A model generated the notes under the pieces. It worked only from the letters and a program-made list of their open reading frames with translations, was not told where the DNA came from and made no database searches. Source: Pseudomonadota bacterium (GTDB lineage Bacteria > Pseudomonadota > Gammaproteobacteria > Steroidobacterales > Steroidobacteraceae). From it: DNA of 5,304 nt. Both the position numbers and the translations under genes were made by a program. This document shows, in pieces, positions 1-5,272 of the stretch. Each line of letters opens with the position of its first letter. The stretch's first letter is position 1. Location of the stretch: assembly GCA_021815905.1 (NCBI GenBank), contig JAKAZP010000201.1, positions 1 through 5,304 of the forward strand, in the 5' to 3' direction.

Positions 1-764
1 CGAGCGATGCGCAGCGGCTGCCCTCGGCGGCCGATCGCGGCGCGCTGCGCTGGACGCGCCGGCTCGTGGCGCTCATCGCCGCGCTCTTCGCGCTCGCGCT
101 CGCGGTGCTCGCCGTGGGAGCGGCGACTTCCGTGCGAGGGACGCCAAGGACCGTCGCGCTCGAGGTGGCCCCGTACGCGCTCGCGGCGCTGGCGGCGCTC
201 GCCGCCGCGATCGTCGGTCTGCGCCGCGCCGCGCAGGCGCAGCGCCGCGGCTACGTGCTGCGCAGCTTCGCCTGGACGTACGCGGCCTACGTGACCGCTT
301 TCTGCGTGAGCGCGCTCGCGGTCTTTCCGACGGTCGATCGGTGGCAGGATCTGCCGGCGCTCGCGCGCCGCATCCACGTCGAGTCGGAGCACCGCGACCT
401 GGCGCTGCTCGATCCCGACGAGACCACGATCGCCATGCTCGACCTCGGGCTGCGAACGCGCTTCGTGTCCCTGGAAACCAACGCCGCGTCCGTACGGCAC
501 GTCGTCGGCGGCTGGTTCGCCGGGCACGGCCCGCGCGCGCGCGTGCTGGTGCTGCTTCCCGGACACGCCCGGGGTGAGCTGACACCGCTGCTCGAGCGGG
601 TGCGCCTGGTGGGCCGCGGCGGCGCGGGCTACGGCGTCGCCGGCGATCTGCAGGCCGAGGGCATCGCGCGGATCGTGCGCCGTTATCGCCTGCCGCAGGG
701 GCGGCGCTACGCGCTGCTCGCGCCGCCGGCGGGGCCGATGTCGGTGCGCCGCGAGGCGCGCTGA
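1..764 (+). CDS. ArnT/PMT-like membrane glycosyltransferase, C-terminal part (5' end outside window)
   Basis: The reading frame is open from the left edge (first full codon at position 3) to TGA at 762-764, so about 253 C-terminal residues are visible. Three hydrophobic segments come first: one around the VALIAALFALALAVLAVGAA stretch (codons from about position 63), one around YALAALAALAAAIVGL, and one around AAYVTAFCVSALAVFP. A soluble C-terminal domain follows, with the stretches FPTVDRWQDLPALARRI, LLDPDETTIAMLDLG and YRLPQGRRYALLAPP. This arrangement fits the end of polytopic GT39/ArnT-like transferases, which move a sugar from a polyprenyl-phosphate carrier to lipid A or another acceptor on the periplasmic side of the inner membrane. 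The catalytic N-terminal loops are not in the window, so donor and acceptor are unknown. A GTG at 66 could start a 232-residue protein, but it lies inside a hydrophobic segment and the frame is open upstream, so I treat the gene as truncated by the window. It converges on moaC, with only 14 nt between the stop codons. The family call comes from remembered similarity. Confidence 0.72.
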   Translation, partial: SDAQRLPSAADRGALRWTRRLVALIAALFALALAVLAVGAATSVRGTPRTVALEVAPYALAALAALAAAIVGLRRAAQAQRRGYVLRSFAWTYAAYVTAFCVSALAVFPTVDRWQDLPALARRIHVESEHRDLALLDPDETTIAMLDLGLRTRFVSLETNAASVRHVVGGWFAGHGPRARVLVLLPGHARGELTPLLERVRLVGRGGAGYGVAGDLQAEGIARIVRRYRLPQGRRYALLAPPAGPMSVRREAR

Positions 765-770
765 GGGTGT

Positions 771-787
771 CCGGCCGTTCAGGCCGG
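771..787. terminator. Hairpin at the convergent glycosyltransferase/moaC junction, possible bidirectional terminator
   Basis: CCGGCC (771-776) and GGCCGG (782-787) form a perfect 6-bp all-GC stem around the loop GTTCA. The hairpin starts 6 nt after the glycosyltransferase stop codon, and its loop and right arm overlap the last codons of moaC. Its place between two converging genes suits a shared transcription end. There is no T-run on either side in either direction, so it is not a classical intrinsic terminator, and its role is an inference from position. Confidence 0.3.
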
Positions 788-1261
788 CCGGCGGTAGGCG
801 CGCTTGCCGCCCGATTTCTCGAGCAGACGCACGCCCGTGATCTCGATGTCGTGGGAGAGGGCCTTGCACATGTCGTAGATGGTGAGCGCGGCCACCGACG
901 CACCGGTCAGCGCCTCCATCTCCACGCCCGTGCGATGGTGCACCGAGACGCGGCACCGTATGCGGATCTCGCCGCCGCGCCGATCCTCGATCTCGATCGA
1001 GCAGTGCTCGATCCCGAGCGGATGACAGAACGGAATCAGCTCATGGGTGCGCTTCGCGGCCATCACGCCCGAGACGATCGCCGTGTCGAACACCGGCCCT
1101 TTGCGGGTTCGATGACCGCTGCGACGGAGCTCGGCGGCGACATTCCGCGGCAGGAGCACCCGCGCCTCCGCGATCGCTTCGCGGGCCGTCACTTCCTTCG
1201 CGCCCACATCGACCATCGCGGGACGATTGCGCTCATCGAGGTGGGAAAGACGCCTCGCCAT
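779..1261 (-). CDS. moaC: Cyclic pyranopterin monophosphate synthase MoaC
   Basis: MoaC converts 3',8-cyclo-7,8-dihydro-GTP, the MoaA product, into cyclic pyranopterin monophosphate in the first step of molybdenum cofactor synthesis in the cytoplasm. The 160-residue length matches the family (about 160). Visible signatures are [14 protein letters not shown] (residues 16-29), [21 protein letters not shown] (starting at 54), the CHPL motif (79-82), [11 protein letters not shown] (112-122) and [14 protein letters not shown] (128-141). K54, H80, E114, E116, D130 and K133 line up with the active-site residues described for E. coli MoaC (K51, H77, E112, E114, D128, K131), so the enzyme should be active. 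The ATG at 1261-1259 shares one base with the moaA stop (TGATG). With a GGTGG stretch just upstream inside moaA, this implies coupled translation and roughly matched amounts of the two partner enzymes. It is the last gene of the minus-strand cluster. Confidence 0.97.
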   Translation of the reverse strand: MARRLSHLDERNRPAMVDVGAKEVTAREAIAEARVLLPRNVAAELRRSGHRTRKGPVFDTAIVSGVMAAKRTHELIPFCHPLGIEHCSIEIEDRRGGEIRIRCRVSVHHRTGVEMEALTGASVAALTIYDMCKALSHDIEITGVRLLEKSGGKRAYRRPA

Positions 1262-2310
1262 CAGCCACCGATGTAGAACATCTCGATCTTGCGCTCGCTT
1301 CCCGGGGGATGGCTCGCGCGCTGCTCGCTGTAGCGGTCTTCACGGCCGAGCCACAGGCGCCGCAGCAGCGCGAGCAGCTCGTCGTCGCTCGCGCCGCCGC
1401 GAAGCGGCTCGCGCAGGCTCGCGCCCTGCGTGGCGAACAGGCAGGTATACAGCACCCCGTCCGACGACAGCCTCGCGCGCGTGCAGTCGCCACAGAAGGG
1501 CTGCGTCACCGAGGAGATGAAGCCGACCTCGCCCTGCCCGTCGCTGAACAGGTATCGCTCGGCGACCTCGCCGCGATATTCACGGTCGATGCTCTCGAGC
1601 GGCCAGCGCGCGGCGATCCGCTTCAGGAGCTCTCTCGAGGGCACGACCCGCTCGGGGCGCCAGTCGTTGCGGTTGCCGACGTCCATGTACTCGATGAAGC
1701 GCACCACGACGCCCGAGCCACGAAAGCGCTCGATGAGCTCGAGCGCCCCCTCGTCGTTCAGGCCGCGCTGGATCACGGCGTTGATCTTGATCGGCTCGAG
1801 GCCCGCCTGGCGCGCCTGGGCGATGCCCTCGAGCACGTCCTCGAGTCCGCCGAAGCCACCGCTCATTCGCCTGAAGACCTCCGGATCGAGACTGTCGAGG
1901 CTCACGGTGACCCGCCGCAGCCCGGCGGCGCGCAGCTCGAACGCGTACTTCCCGAGCAGCACGCCGTTGGTGGTGAGCGCGATGTCCTCGATGCCATCGA
2001 TTCCCGTGAGATCGCCGATGAGCTCGGTCAGTGCCGGCCGCAACAGCGGCTCGCCACCGGTCAGACGGAGCTTTCTCACGCCGAGTCGTGCGAACAGCCG
2101 GGCCAGCCGGACGATCTCATCGAACGACAACCGCTCGTGCGAGGTGAGGAAGCGATATTTGTCGTGGAACGTCTCCCGCGGCATGCAATAGGGGCAGCGG
2201 AAGTTGCAGCGGTCCATGACCGAGATCCGCAGGTCGCGCATCGGCCTGCCGCGCCGATCGCGCGGCTCGGCCGGCTTTACGGGCAGGGGCAGAATGGTCT
2301 CTCGAGTCAT
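1261..2310 (-). CDS. moaA: GTP 3',8-cyclase MoaA (radical SAM)
   Basis: MoaA is a radical SAM enzyme that rearranges GTP into 3',8-cyclo-7,8-dihydro-GTP, the substrate of MoaC. The 349-residue product has the N-terminal CxxxCxxC cluster ligands C35, C39 and C42 (in [11 protein letters not shown]), the SAM-binding motif LTGGEP (83-88), TTNG (113-116) and [10 protein letters not shown] (137-146). The C-terminal second [4Fe-4S] site is C273-x2-C276-x13-C290, which holds the GTP substrate. It ends in IGG; the C-terminal double glycine is conserved in MoaA and needed for activity in studied members. The frame stays open upstream to 2706, but that part lies opposite moeA in another frame and has no MoaA similarity. 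The ATG at 2310 gives a normal length (E. coli MoaA is 329 residues) and has a weak GAG about 5 nt upstream. The gene lies 38 nt after the moeA stop and overlaps moaC by one base. Both iron-sulfur sites are intact. Confidence 0.97.
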   Translation of the reverse strand: MTRETILPLPVKPAEPRDRRGRPMRDLRISVMDRCNFRCPYCMPRETFHDKYRFLTSHERLSFDEIVRLARLFARLGVRKLRLTGGEPLLRPALTELIGDLTGIDGIEDIALTTNGVLLGKYAFELRAAGLRRVTVSLDSLDPEVFRRMSGGFGGLEDVLEGIAQARQAGLEPIKINAVIQRGLNDEGALELIERFRGSGVVVRFIEYMDVGNRNDWRPERVVPSRELLKRIAARWPLESIDREYRGEVAERYLFSDGQGEVGFISSVTQPFCGDCTRARLSSDGVLYTCLFATQGASLREPLRGGASDDELLALLRRLWLGREDRYSEQRASHPPGSERKIEMFYIGG

Positions 2311-2348
2311 GGGTCTCAGCTTAACCAGCCGGCGCGGGTAAAAGCCAC

Positions 2349-3548
2349 CTACCACCTGAAGAGGCGGGTGACGAAGCCCTTGGCGTAGGTGTTCGGACCC
2401 GGTGGCAGCTCCACGAACCCATCGGTGCCGGCGAGGGAGGTGAAGTCCCCGGACCCGTGGGTGGGTTGAGGCACGGCCCAGCTTCGCCCCCACTCGTCGC
2501 ATTCGATCCTCACCGGCAGAAAGCGCGTGACCTCGGCGGCCACGGTGACCGGGGCCGCCATGGCGATTTTCTCCGCCCGGCAGGCTGCCCGCCCCTGGCT
2601 CGCTGCGAGCGCGGGCAGCACGTAGCGCGAGACGCACACCGCGGTCGAGACGGGGTTTCCCGGCAGGCCGAACACGGCGGAGCCCGAGCCGGAGATTCCG
2701 AACCACAACGGCTTCCCGGGGCGCTGAGCCACCTTGTGGAAGACGCAGCGCACCCCGAGCTCCTCGAGCGCGCGCGGGACGAGATCGAGCTTGCCCATGG
2801 AGACGCCGCCGCTCAGGACGAGCACGTCGTGCGTCTCGAGGTGAAACTTGAGCCGCCGCTTGAGCTCGGCGGCGTCATCGGCGATGTGGTCGTCCGCCAC
2901 CCGCAGGTGGCCGTGCAGCCGCAGCGCCGCGGCGATGGCGTAGGCGTTGGAGCGGCGCACCTGGTGGCCCAGGATGGGCTCGCCGGGCTCCACCAGCTCG
3001 TTGCCCGTCGAGACGACGACGAGCATCGGCTCGCTGCTCACCCGCACGCGCGCCATGCCGGCCGAGGCCGCAATCGCGATCTCCGGCGCGCCGAGGCGAG
3101 TGCCGACCCCGAGCAGCAGTGCGCCCTGGCGCGTGTCGCTGCCGCGCCGGTGCACGTTCTGTCCGGGCTCGAGGGTCGGATGCTCCGCGAGCTGCGCTTC
3201 CTGCCCCTGCACGACGATCTGCTCGACCGGCACCACGGAATCGCAGCCCGCCGGCAGCGGCGTGCCGGTCATCACCTCGATGCAGTGATCGCGGCCGGCG
3301 AGAGTCACCGGCACGTCTCCGGCCGCCTGCATCGTTTGAATGCGCAGCCGCCGCACTCCCGCGCGCACGGCGGTGCTGTCGAGAGCGATGCCGTCCATCG
3401 TCACGCGATCGAACGGCGGCTGGTCGCGCTCGGCGTAGACGTTCTCCCGAAGCACCGCCCCCGCGCATTGGGCCAGCGGCAACGACTCGATCGGCAGACA
3501 CGTCAGGTGCTGCGCGATCAGCTCGTCTGCCTGCGCGGGCGTCAGCAA
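2349..3548 (-). CDS. moeA: Molybdopterin molybdenumtransferase MoeA
   Basis: MoeA inserts molybdate into adenylyl-molybdopterin to give active molybdenum cofactor in the cytoplasm. The 399-residue length fits the family (about 400-411). Signatures in order: PPFDRVTMDGIAL (44-56), VMTGTPLPAGCDSVVPVE (92-109), RRGSD (134-138), VVVSTGNELVEPGEP (177-191), RRSNAYAIAAALR (198-210), LSGGVSMGKLDLV (245-257), FHKVAQRPGKPLWFG (270-284) and FGLPGNPVSTAV (293-304). D138, E184, D255, P296 and P299 appear to match conserved E. coli residues (D142, E188, D259, P298, P301). The N-terminal half also carries the domain I/II arrangement expected of MoeA, and residues from about 175 to 315 form the MogA-like domain III. 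The start is TTG at 3548-3546: no ATG or GTG exists in frame upstream before a stop, and a later start would cut conserved sequence. TTG sits 1 nt after the stop of the upstream exported-protein gene. The only Shine-Dalgarno-like run (AGGGGA) lies inside that gene, about 12 nt away, which suggests re-initiation by terminating ribosomes. Confidence 0.96.
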   Translation of the reverse strand: MLTPAQADELIAQHLTCLPIESLPLAQCAGAVLRENVYAERDQPPFDRVTMDGIALDSTAVRAGVRRLRIQTMQAAGDVPVTLAGRDHCIEVMTGTPLPAGCDSVVPVEQIVVQGQEAQLAEHPTLEPGQNVHRRGSDTRQGALLLGVGTRLGAPEIAIAASAGMARVRVSSEPMLVVVSTGNELVEPGEPILGHQVRRSNAYAIAAALRLHGHLRVADDHIADDAAELKRRLKFHLETHDVLVLSGGVSMGKLDLVPRALEELGVRCVFHKVAQRPGKPLWFGISGSGSAVFGLPGNPVSTAVCVSRYVLPALAASQGRAACRAEKIAMAAPVTVAAEVTRFLPVRIECDEWGRSWAVPQPTHGSGDFTSLAGTDGFVELPPGPNTYAKGFVTRLFRW

Positions 3549-3549
3549 A

Positions 3550-3921
3550 TTAGCCCGACTTCCCCTGTCGCGCCTTGAAGATCTTCACCTGGGCGTTGAA
3601 CCGGTCGGCGACCGCGTGCAGCTGGTCCACGGCGGCGTTGTGTTTCTGGATCTCGATCGCCTGGATCTCCGCCTTCTGCTTCTTGGAGAGCTTGGCACCC
3701 GCTTGTGCCACCGCCGAGTCGCGCTCGAGCTTGATGCAGGAGAGGTACCCCATCATGCGCTGGTTGTAGGAGTTCACCGTCTTCATGCCGGCGAGCATCT
3801 GTTTCAAGGTCGCAGTGCTGCCGTCCGGAAGGCGGCCGGGCGCATGAGGATAGGCGCAGTCGGCGTAGGCCGGTGAGAAAGCAAGCGCCGCGACGGCGGC
3901 CCCCGCGAGAAGCAGTTTCAT
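3550..3921 (-). CDS. Small exported helical protein of unknown function
   Basis: I do not recognise a named family. The 123-residue product starts with a clear Sec signal peptide: KL, then the hydrophobic core LLLAGAAVAALAF, then SPAYA followed by D, with likely cleavage after residue 20. The cysteine at mature position 2 lacks a lipobox (it is preceded by Ala-Asp), so this is a soluble periplasmic or secreted protein and not a lipoprotein. The mature part has a short segment with DCAYP (21-25) and PDGSTATLKQM (32-42), then a long charged helix from about 40 to 118, rich in K, A, Q and E, that may form a coiled coil. Only two cysteines remain after processing, C22 and C62, which could form one disulfide tying the N-terminal segment to the helix. 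The ATG at 3921 has an excellent ribosome site, GAGGGA, 5 nt upstream. The gene is 31 nt after tag and 1 nt before moeA. Nothing in the sequence gives a catalytic function; its link to cofactor synthesis is only positional. Confidence 0.85.
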   Translation of the reverse strand: MKLLLAGAAVAALAFSPAYADCAYPHAPGRLPDGSTATLKQMLAGMKTVNSYNQRMMGYLSCIKLERDSAVAQAGAKLSKKQKAEIQAIEIQKHNAAVDQLHAVADRFNAQVKIFKARQGKSG

Positions 3922-3952
3922 AAGAGTCCCTCGGTTGATCGATTCGAATATC

Positions 3953-4627
3953 TTAAGAGCGACGGCTCGTTCGGGCTACCGGGCGCGCGCCAGGGCGTCG
4001 CCGCGGGGTTCTCCGCTGAGCAGGCTCGGGCGGCCGATACAGATCGCACTCGAAAGTATGGTCATTGACGACGCCCACTGCCTGCAGGTAAGCATAAACG
4101 ATCGTCGAGCCCACGAAGCGAAACCCTCTCCTGCGAAGGTCGGCGGATATCCGGTCGCTGAGAGCGGTGCGCGCCGGGACCTGAGCGCGCGTCCGCCGGC
4201 CATTGAGTACCGGCCGCCCCCCGACCCAGCGCCAGAGATATCGGCTGAAGGAGCCGAATTCGCGCTGCACGGCGAGAAAGGCGCGGGCATTGCTCACCGT
4301 CGATTCGATCTTCAGACGGTTGCGCACGATGCCGGGATCCCGCAGCAGCGCGGCGCGCCGTCGGGCGTCGAACCGGGCCACGCGGGCCGGATCGAACCCC
4401 GCGAAGGCCCGCCGATAGGCGGCGCGCTTGCGCAGAATGGTCGACCAGGAAAGTCCCGCTTGGGCGCCCTCGAGGGTGAGCATCTCGAACAGCATACGGT
4501 CGCGGCGCACGGGCCGACCCCACTGCCGGTCGTGGTAGCGCGCGTACTCGCGGTCCGCCGCGGGGACCCAGTGGCACCGGCGCGGCGCGCTCGAGCGGCG
4601 CTCGGCCGCCATTTTGCCTGCGCTCAT
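3953..4627 (-). CDS. tag: DNA-3-methyladenine glycosylase I (Tag)
   Basis: Tag removes 3-methyladenine from alkylated DNA by cutting the N-glycosidic bond, starting base-excision repair. Recognisable blocks are RCHWVP (17-22), YHDRQWGRPV (31-40), LFEMLTLEGAQAGLSW (46-61), ILRKRAAYRRAFAGFDP (64-80), IVRNRLKIESTVSNARA (100-116) and RGFRFVGSTIVYAYLQAVG (167-185). The zinc ligands C18, H32, H190 and C194 (the last two in DHTFEC) match C4, H17, H175 and C179 of E. coli Tag. Base-pocket residues Y31, E53 and W61 match Y16, E38 and W46. The protein is 224 residues against 187 in E. coli, because of a longer N-terminus and an Arg/Pro-rich tail from about residue 199. The start is uncertain: the ATG at 4627 has no clear ribosome site. 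The in-frame ATG at 4612 (residue 6) has AGG four bases upstream and leaves 12 residues before C18, so it may be the true start. It is the first gene of the minus-strand cluster. Confidence 0.94.
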   Translation of the reverse strand: MSAGKMAAERRSSAPRRCHWVPAADREYARYHDRQWGRPVRRDRMLFEMLTLEGAQAGLSWSTILRKRAAYRRAFAGFDPARVARFDARRRAALLRDPGIVRNRLKIESTVSNARAFLAVQREFGSFSRYLWRWVGGRPVLNGRRTRAQVPARTALSDRISADLRRRGFRFVGSTIVYAYLQAVGVVNDHTFECDLYRPPEPAQRRTPRRRPGARPVARTSRRS

Positions 4628-4636
4628 GGGGCGCCC

Positions 4637-4667
4637 ATCTTCGCCGAAGCGCCCGCACCGAAGTCAA
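4637..4667 (-). promoter_or_regulatory. Weak sigma70-like promoter candidate for the tag-moaC cluster
   Basis: On the minus strand, TTGACT (4667-4662) differs from the -35 consensus at one base. The best -10 match downstream is GAAGAT (4642-4637), only 3 of 6 bases, at a 19-nt spacing that is longer than ideal. Transcription from it would begin at about 4630, nearly on top of the ATG at 4627. That would favour either leaderless translation from 4627 or use of the ATG at 4612. The -35 stands out in very GC-rich sequence, but the -10 is poor. Confidence 0.27.
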
Positions 4668-4833
4668 GAGGCGCCGTGGGCGGTCGCCCCAATCGCCGCC
4701 GGGCGGGGCGCGCGTTGTCCGTGGCGTCCGCGGTGCTCTCCTGGACGGGCGCCCGCGAGCGCGGCACCCTCCCGCGCCCCGGAGGGCGTGCCGCAGCCTC
4801 CCCGCCGAGGACCGTCGCGCCCGACGCCGCCCG

Positions 4834-4868
4834 CCCGGCCTCGGTCCGATCGTGCTCTCGAGGCCGGG
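4834..4868. repeat. 10-bp perfect inverted repeat with 15-nt loop
   Basis: CCCGGCCTCG (4834-4843) is the exact reverse complement of CGAGGCCGGG (4859-4868), with the loop GTCCGATCGTGCTCT between. It lies about 75 nt upstream of the tRNA promoter and about 205 nt upstream of tag. No T-run follows on either strand, so it is not an intrinsic terminator of the usual kind. It could be a protein-binding site, a structured RNA element, or the end of a transcript from outside the named genes. Confidence 0.6.
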
Positions 4869-4881
4869 ACCGGCCGCGGCG

Positions 4882-4920
4882 CGGCGTCGCACGCCGTGAG
4901 GCCGCGCCGCCAGGGGCGGC
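4882..4920. repeat. Two short GC hairpins just upstream of the tRNA promoter
   Basis: CGGCGT (4882-4887) pairs with ACGCCG (4891-4896) around CGC. GCCGCC (4906-4911) pairs with GGCGGC (4915-4920) around AGG. Both stems are perfect over 6 bp. In such GC-rich DNA short stems are common, so a function is not claimed. Confidence 0.4.
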
Positions 4921-4940
4921 AGGGGGGCGGCGCATCGATC

Positions 4941-4949
4941 TGCTAGAAT
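4941..4949 (+). promoter_or_regulatory. Extended -10 promoter of tRNA-Arg
   Basis: TGCTAGAAT contains the extended -10 element TG-n (4941-4943) followed by TAGAAT (4944-4949), 5 of 6 bases of the sigma70 -10 consensus. No good -35 is present at 16-18 nt spacing; that region is a G-run. The following TTCGCCC resembles the GC-rich discriminator of stable-RNA promoters under stringent control. Transcription would start near 4956, leaving about 40 nt of 5' leader for RNase P to remove. Confidence 0.6.
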
Positions 4950-4995
4950 TTCGCCCAGGCGCCGCATCCCGTCCGGGAGCGCGCCGCTTCGCCGC

Positions 4996-5072
4996 GCGCC
5001 CGTAGCTCAGTTGGATAGAGTACTTGGCTTCGAACCAAGTGGTCGGGGGTTCGAATCCCTCCGGGCGCGCCA
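4996..5072 (+). tRNA. tRNA-Arg (anticodon UCG)
   Basis: A complete 77-nt cloverleaf is present. The acceptor stem is GCGCCCG (4996-5002) with CGGGCGC (5062-5068), followed by discriminator G and an encoded CCA (5070-5072). The D stem is GCTC (5005-5008) with GAGT (5018-5021), closed by one G-U pair, around a loop with GG. The anticodon stem is CTTGG (5023-5027) with CCAAG (5035-5039). The loop CTTCGAA places TCG at 5030-5032, which reads CGA and, by wobble, possibly CGG or other CGN arginine codons. The T arm is GGGGG (5045-5049), TTCGAAT, CCCTC (5057-5061) with one G-U pair. All invariant positions (T8, A9-side, T33, TTC) look normal. The G73 discriminator also occurs in some arginine tRNAs such as E. 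coli tRNA-Arg(CCG). Confidence 0.98.
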
Positions 5073-5140
5073 GATTCATGAGATTCGTTCCGGACGCCTT
5101 GCCGTGTGGGTTCGACAAGATCGCCGGGAGCGATTTTGGA

Positions 5141-5187
5141 CGACGCGAAGCGTCGGCCCCGCCAGGGGCGAGGCCCAGGGATGGGCC
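5141..5187. repeat. Three adjacent hairpins between the tRNA and the next gene
   Basis: CGACGC (5141-5146) pairs with GCGTCG (5150-5155) around GAA. GCCCC (5156-5160) pairs with GGGGC (5165-5169) around GCCA. GGCCCA (5172-5177) pairs with TGGGCC (5182-5187) around GGGA. The first two stems are directly abutting and the third begins 2 nt later. No T-run follows on either strand, so this is not a textbook terminator. Its place between the tRNA and a probable convergent gene suggests a role in ending transcripts or trimming 3' ends. Confidence 0.5.
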
Positions 5188-5234
5188 GAGCAACCCCTCC
5201 CGCCGCGCTCCGCCGTGCCCGAGTCCCAACCGCC

Positions 5235-5272
5235 CTGGTCAGCGCAGGATCGCGTTCGCGATCTTCGACCAG
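5235..5272. repeat. Two-step inverted repeat at the end of the right-edge gene
   Basis: The outer arms CTGGTC (5235-5240) and GACCAG (5267-5272) and the inner arms GATCGC (5248-5253) and GCGATC (5258-5263) give a hairpin with loop GTTC and an uneven internal loop. It overlaps the last codons and the stop of the probable minus-strand gene. The inner symmetry may come simply from the codons for Ile-Ala-Asn-Ala-Ile. Confidence 0.4.

Larger units (their letters stand above)
4628..4943. other. GC-rich gene-free stretch between tag and the tRNA promoter
   Basis: I see no believable gene here. The open frames on both strands translate to Arg/Pro/Ala/Gly-rich low-complexity sequence without conserved motifs, as expected from the extreme GC content. 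The stretch holds the possible tag promoter at its left end and three inverted repeats towards the tRNA (4834-4868, 4882-4896 and 4906-4920). Confidence 0.6.

Noticed and set aside
1309..2388. Long plus-strand frame opposite moaA
   Set aside because: It is a shadow of moaA in GC-rich DNA: no conserved motifs, biased His/Arg/Ala composition, and the opposite strand encodes a clear enzyme.
2311..2706. Upstream extension of the moaA frame to 2706
   Set aside because: It lies within moeA in another frame, has no MoaA similarity and would add 132 residues before a normal N-terminus.
2457..3578. Long plus-strand frame opposite moeA
   Set aside because: It is the antisense shadow of moeA with low-complexity His/Arg-rich translation and no start signals.
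3935..5005. Plus-strand frame opposite tag and through the gene-free stretch
   Set aside because: It has no recognisable domain, is full of Arg/Pro/Ala, runs into the tRNA and opposes a well-supported tag gene.
4907..5170. Integration site of a mobile element at the tRNA
   Set aside because: There is no duplicated tRNA 3' end, no integrase gene and no transfer of composition in the window; the flanking 12-mer does not match tRNA sequence.
4624..5229. Minus-strand open frame across the tRNA, containing the phrase ARPEGFEPPTTWFEAKYSI
   Set aside because: The peptide is the antisense translation of tRNA-Arg. Such peptides are widespread false protein annotations, and the rest of the frame is low-complexity Arg/Pro/Ala sequence.
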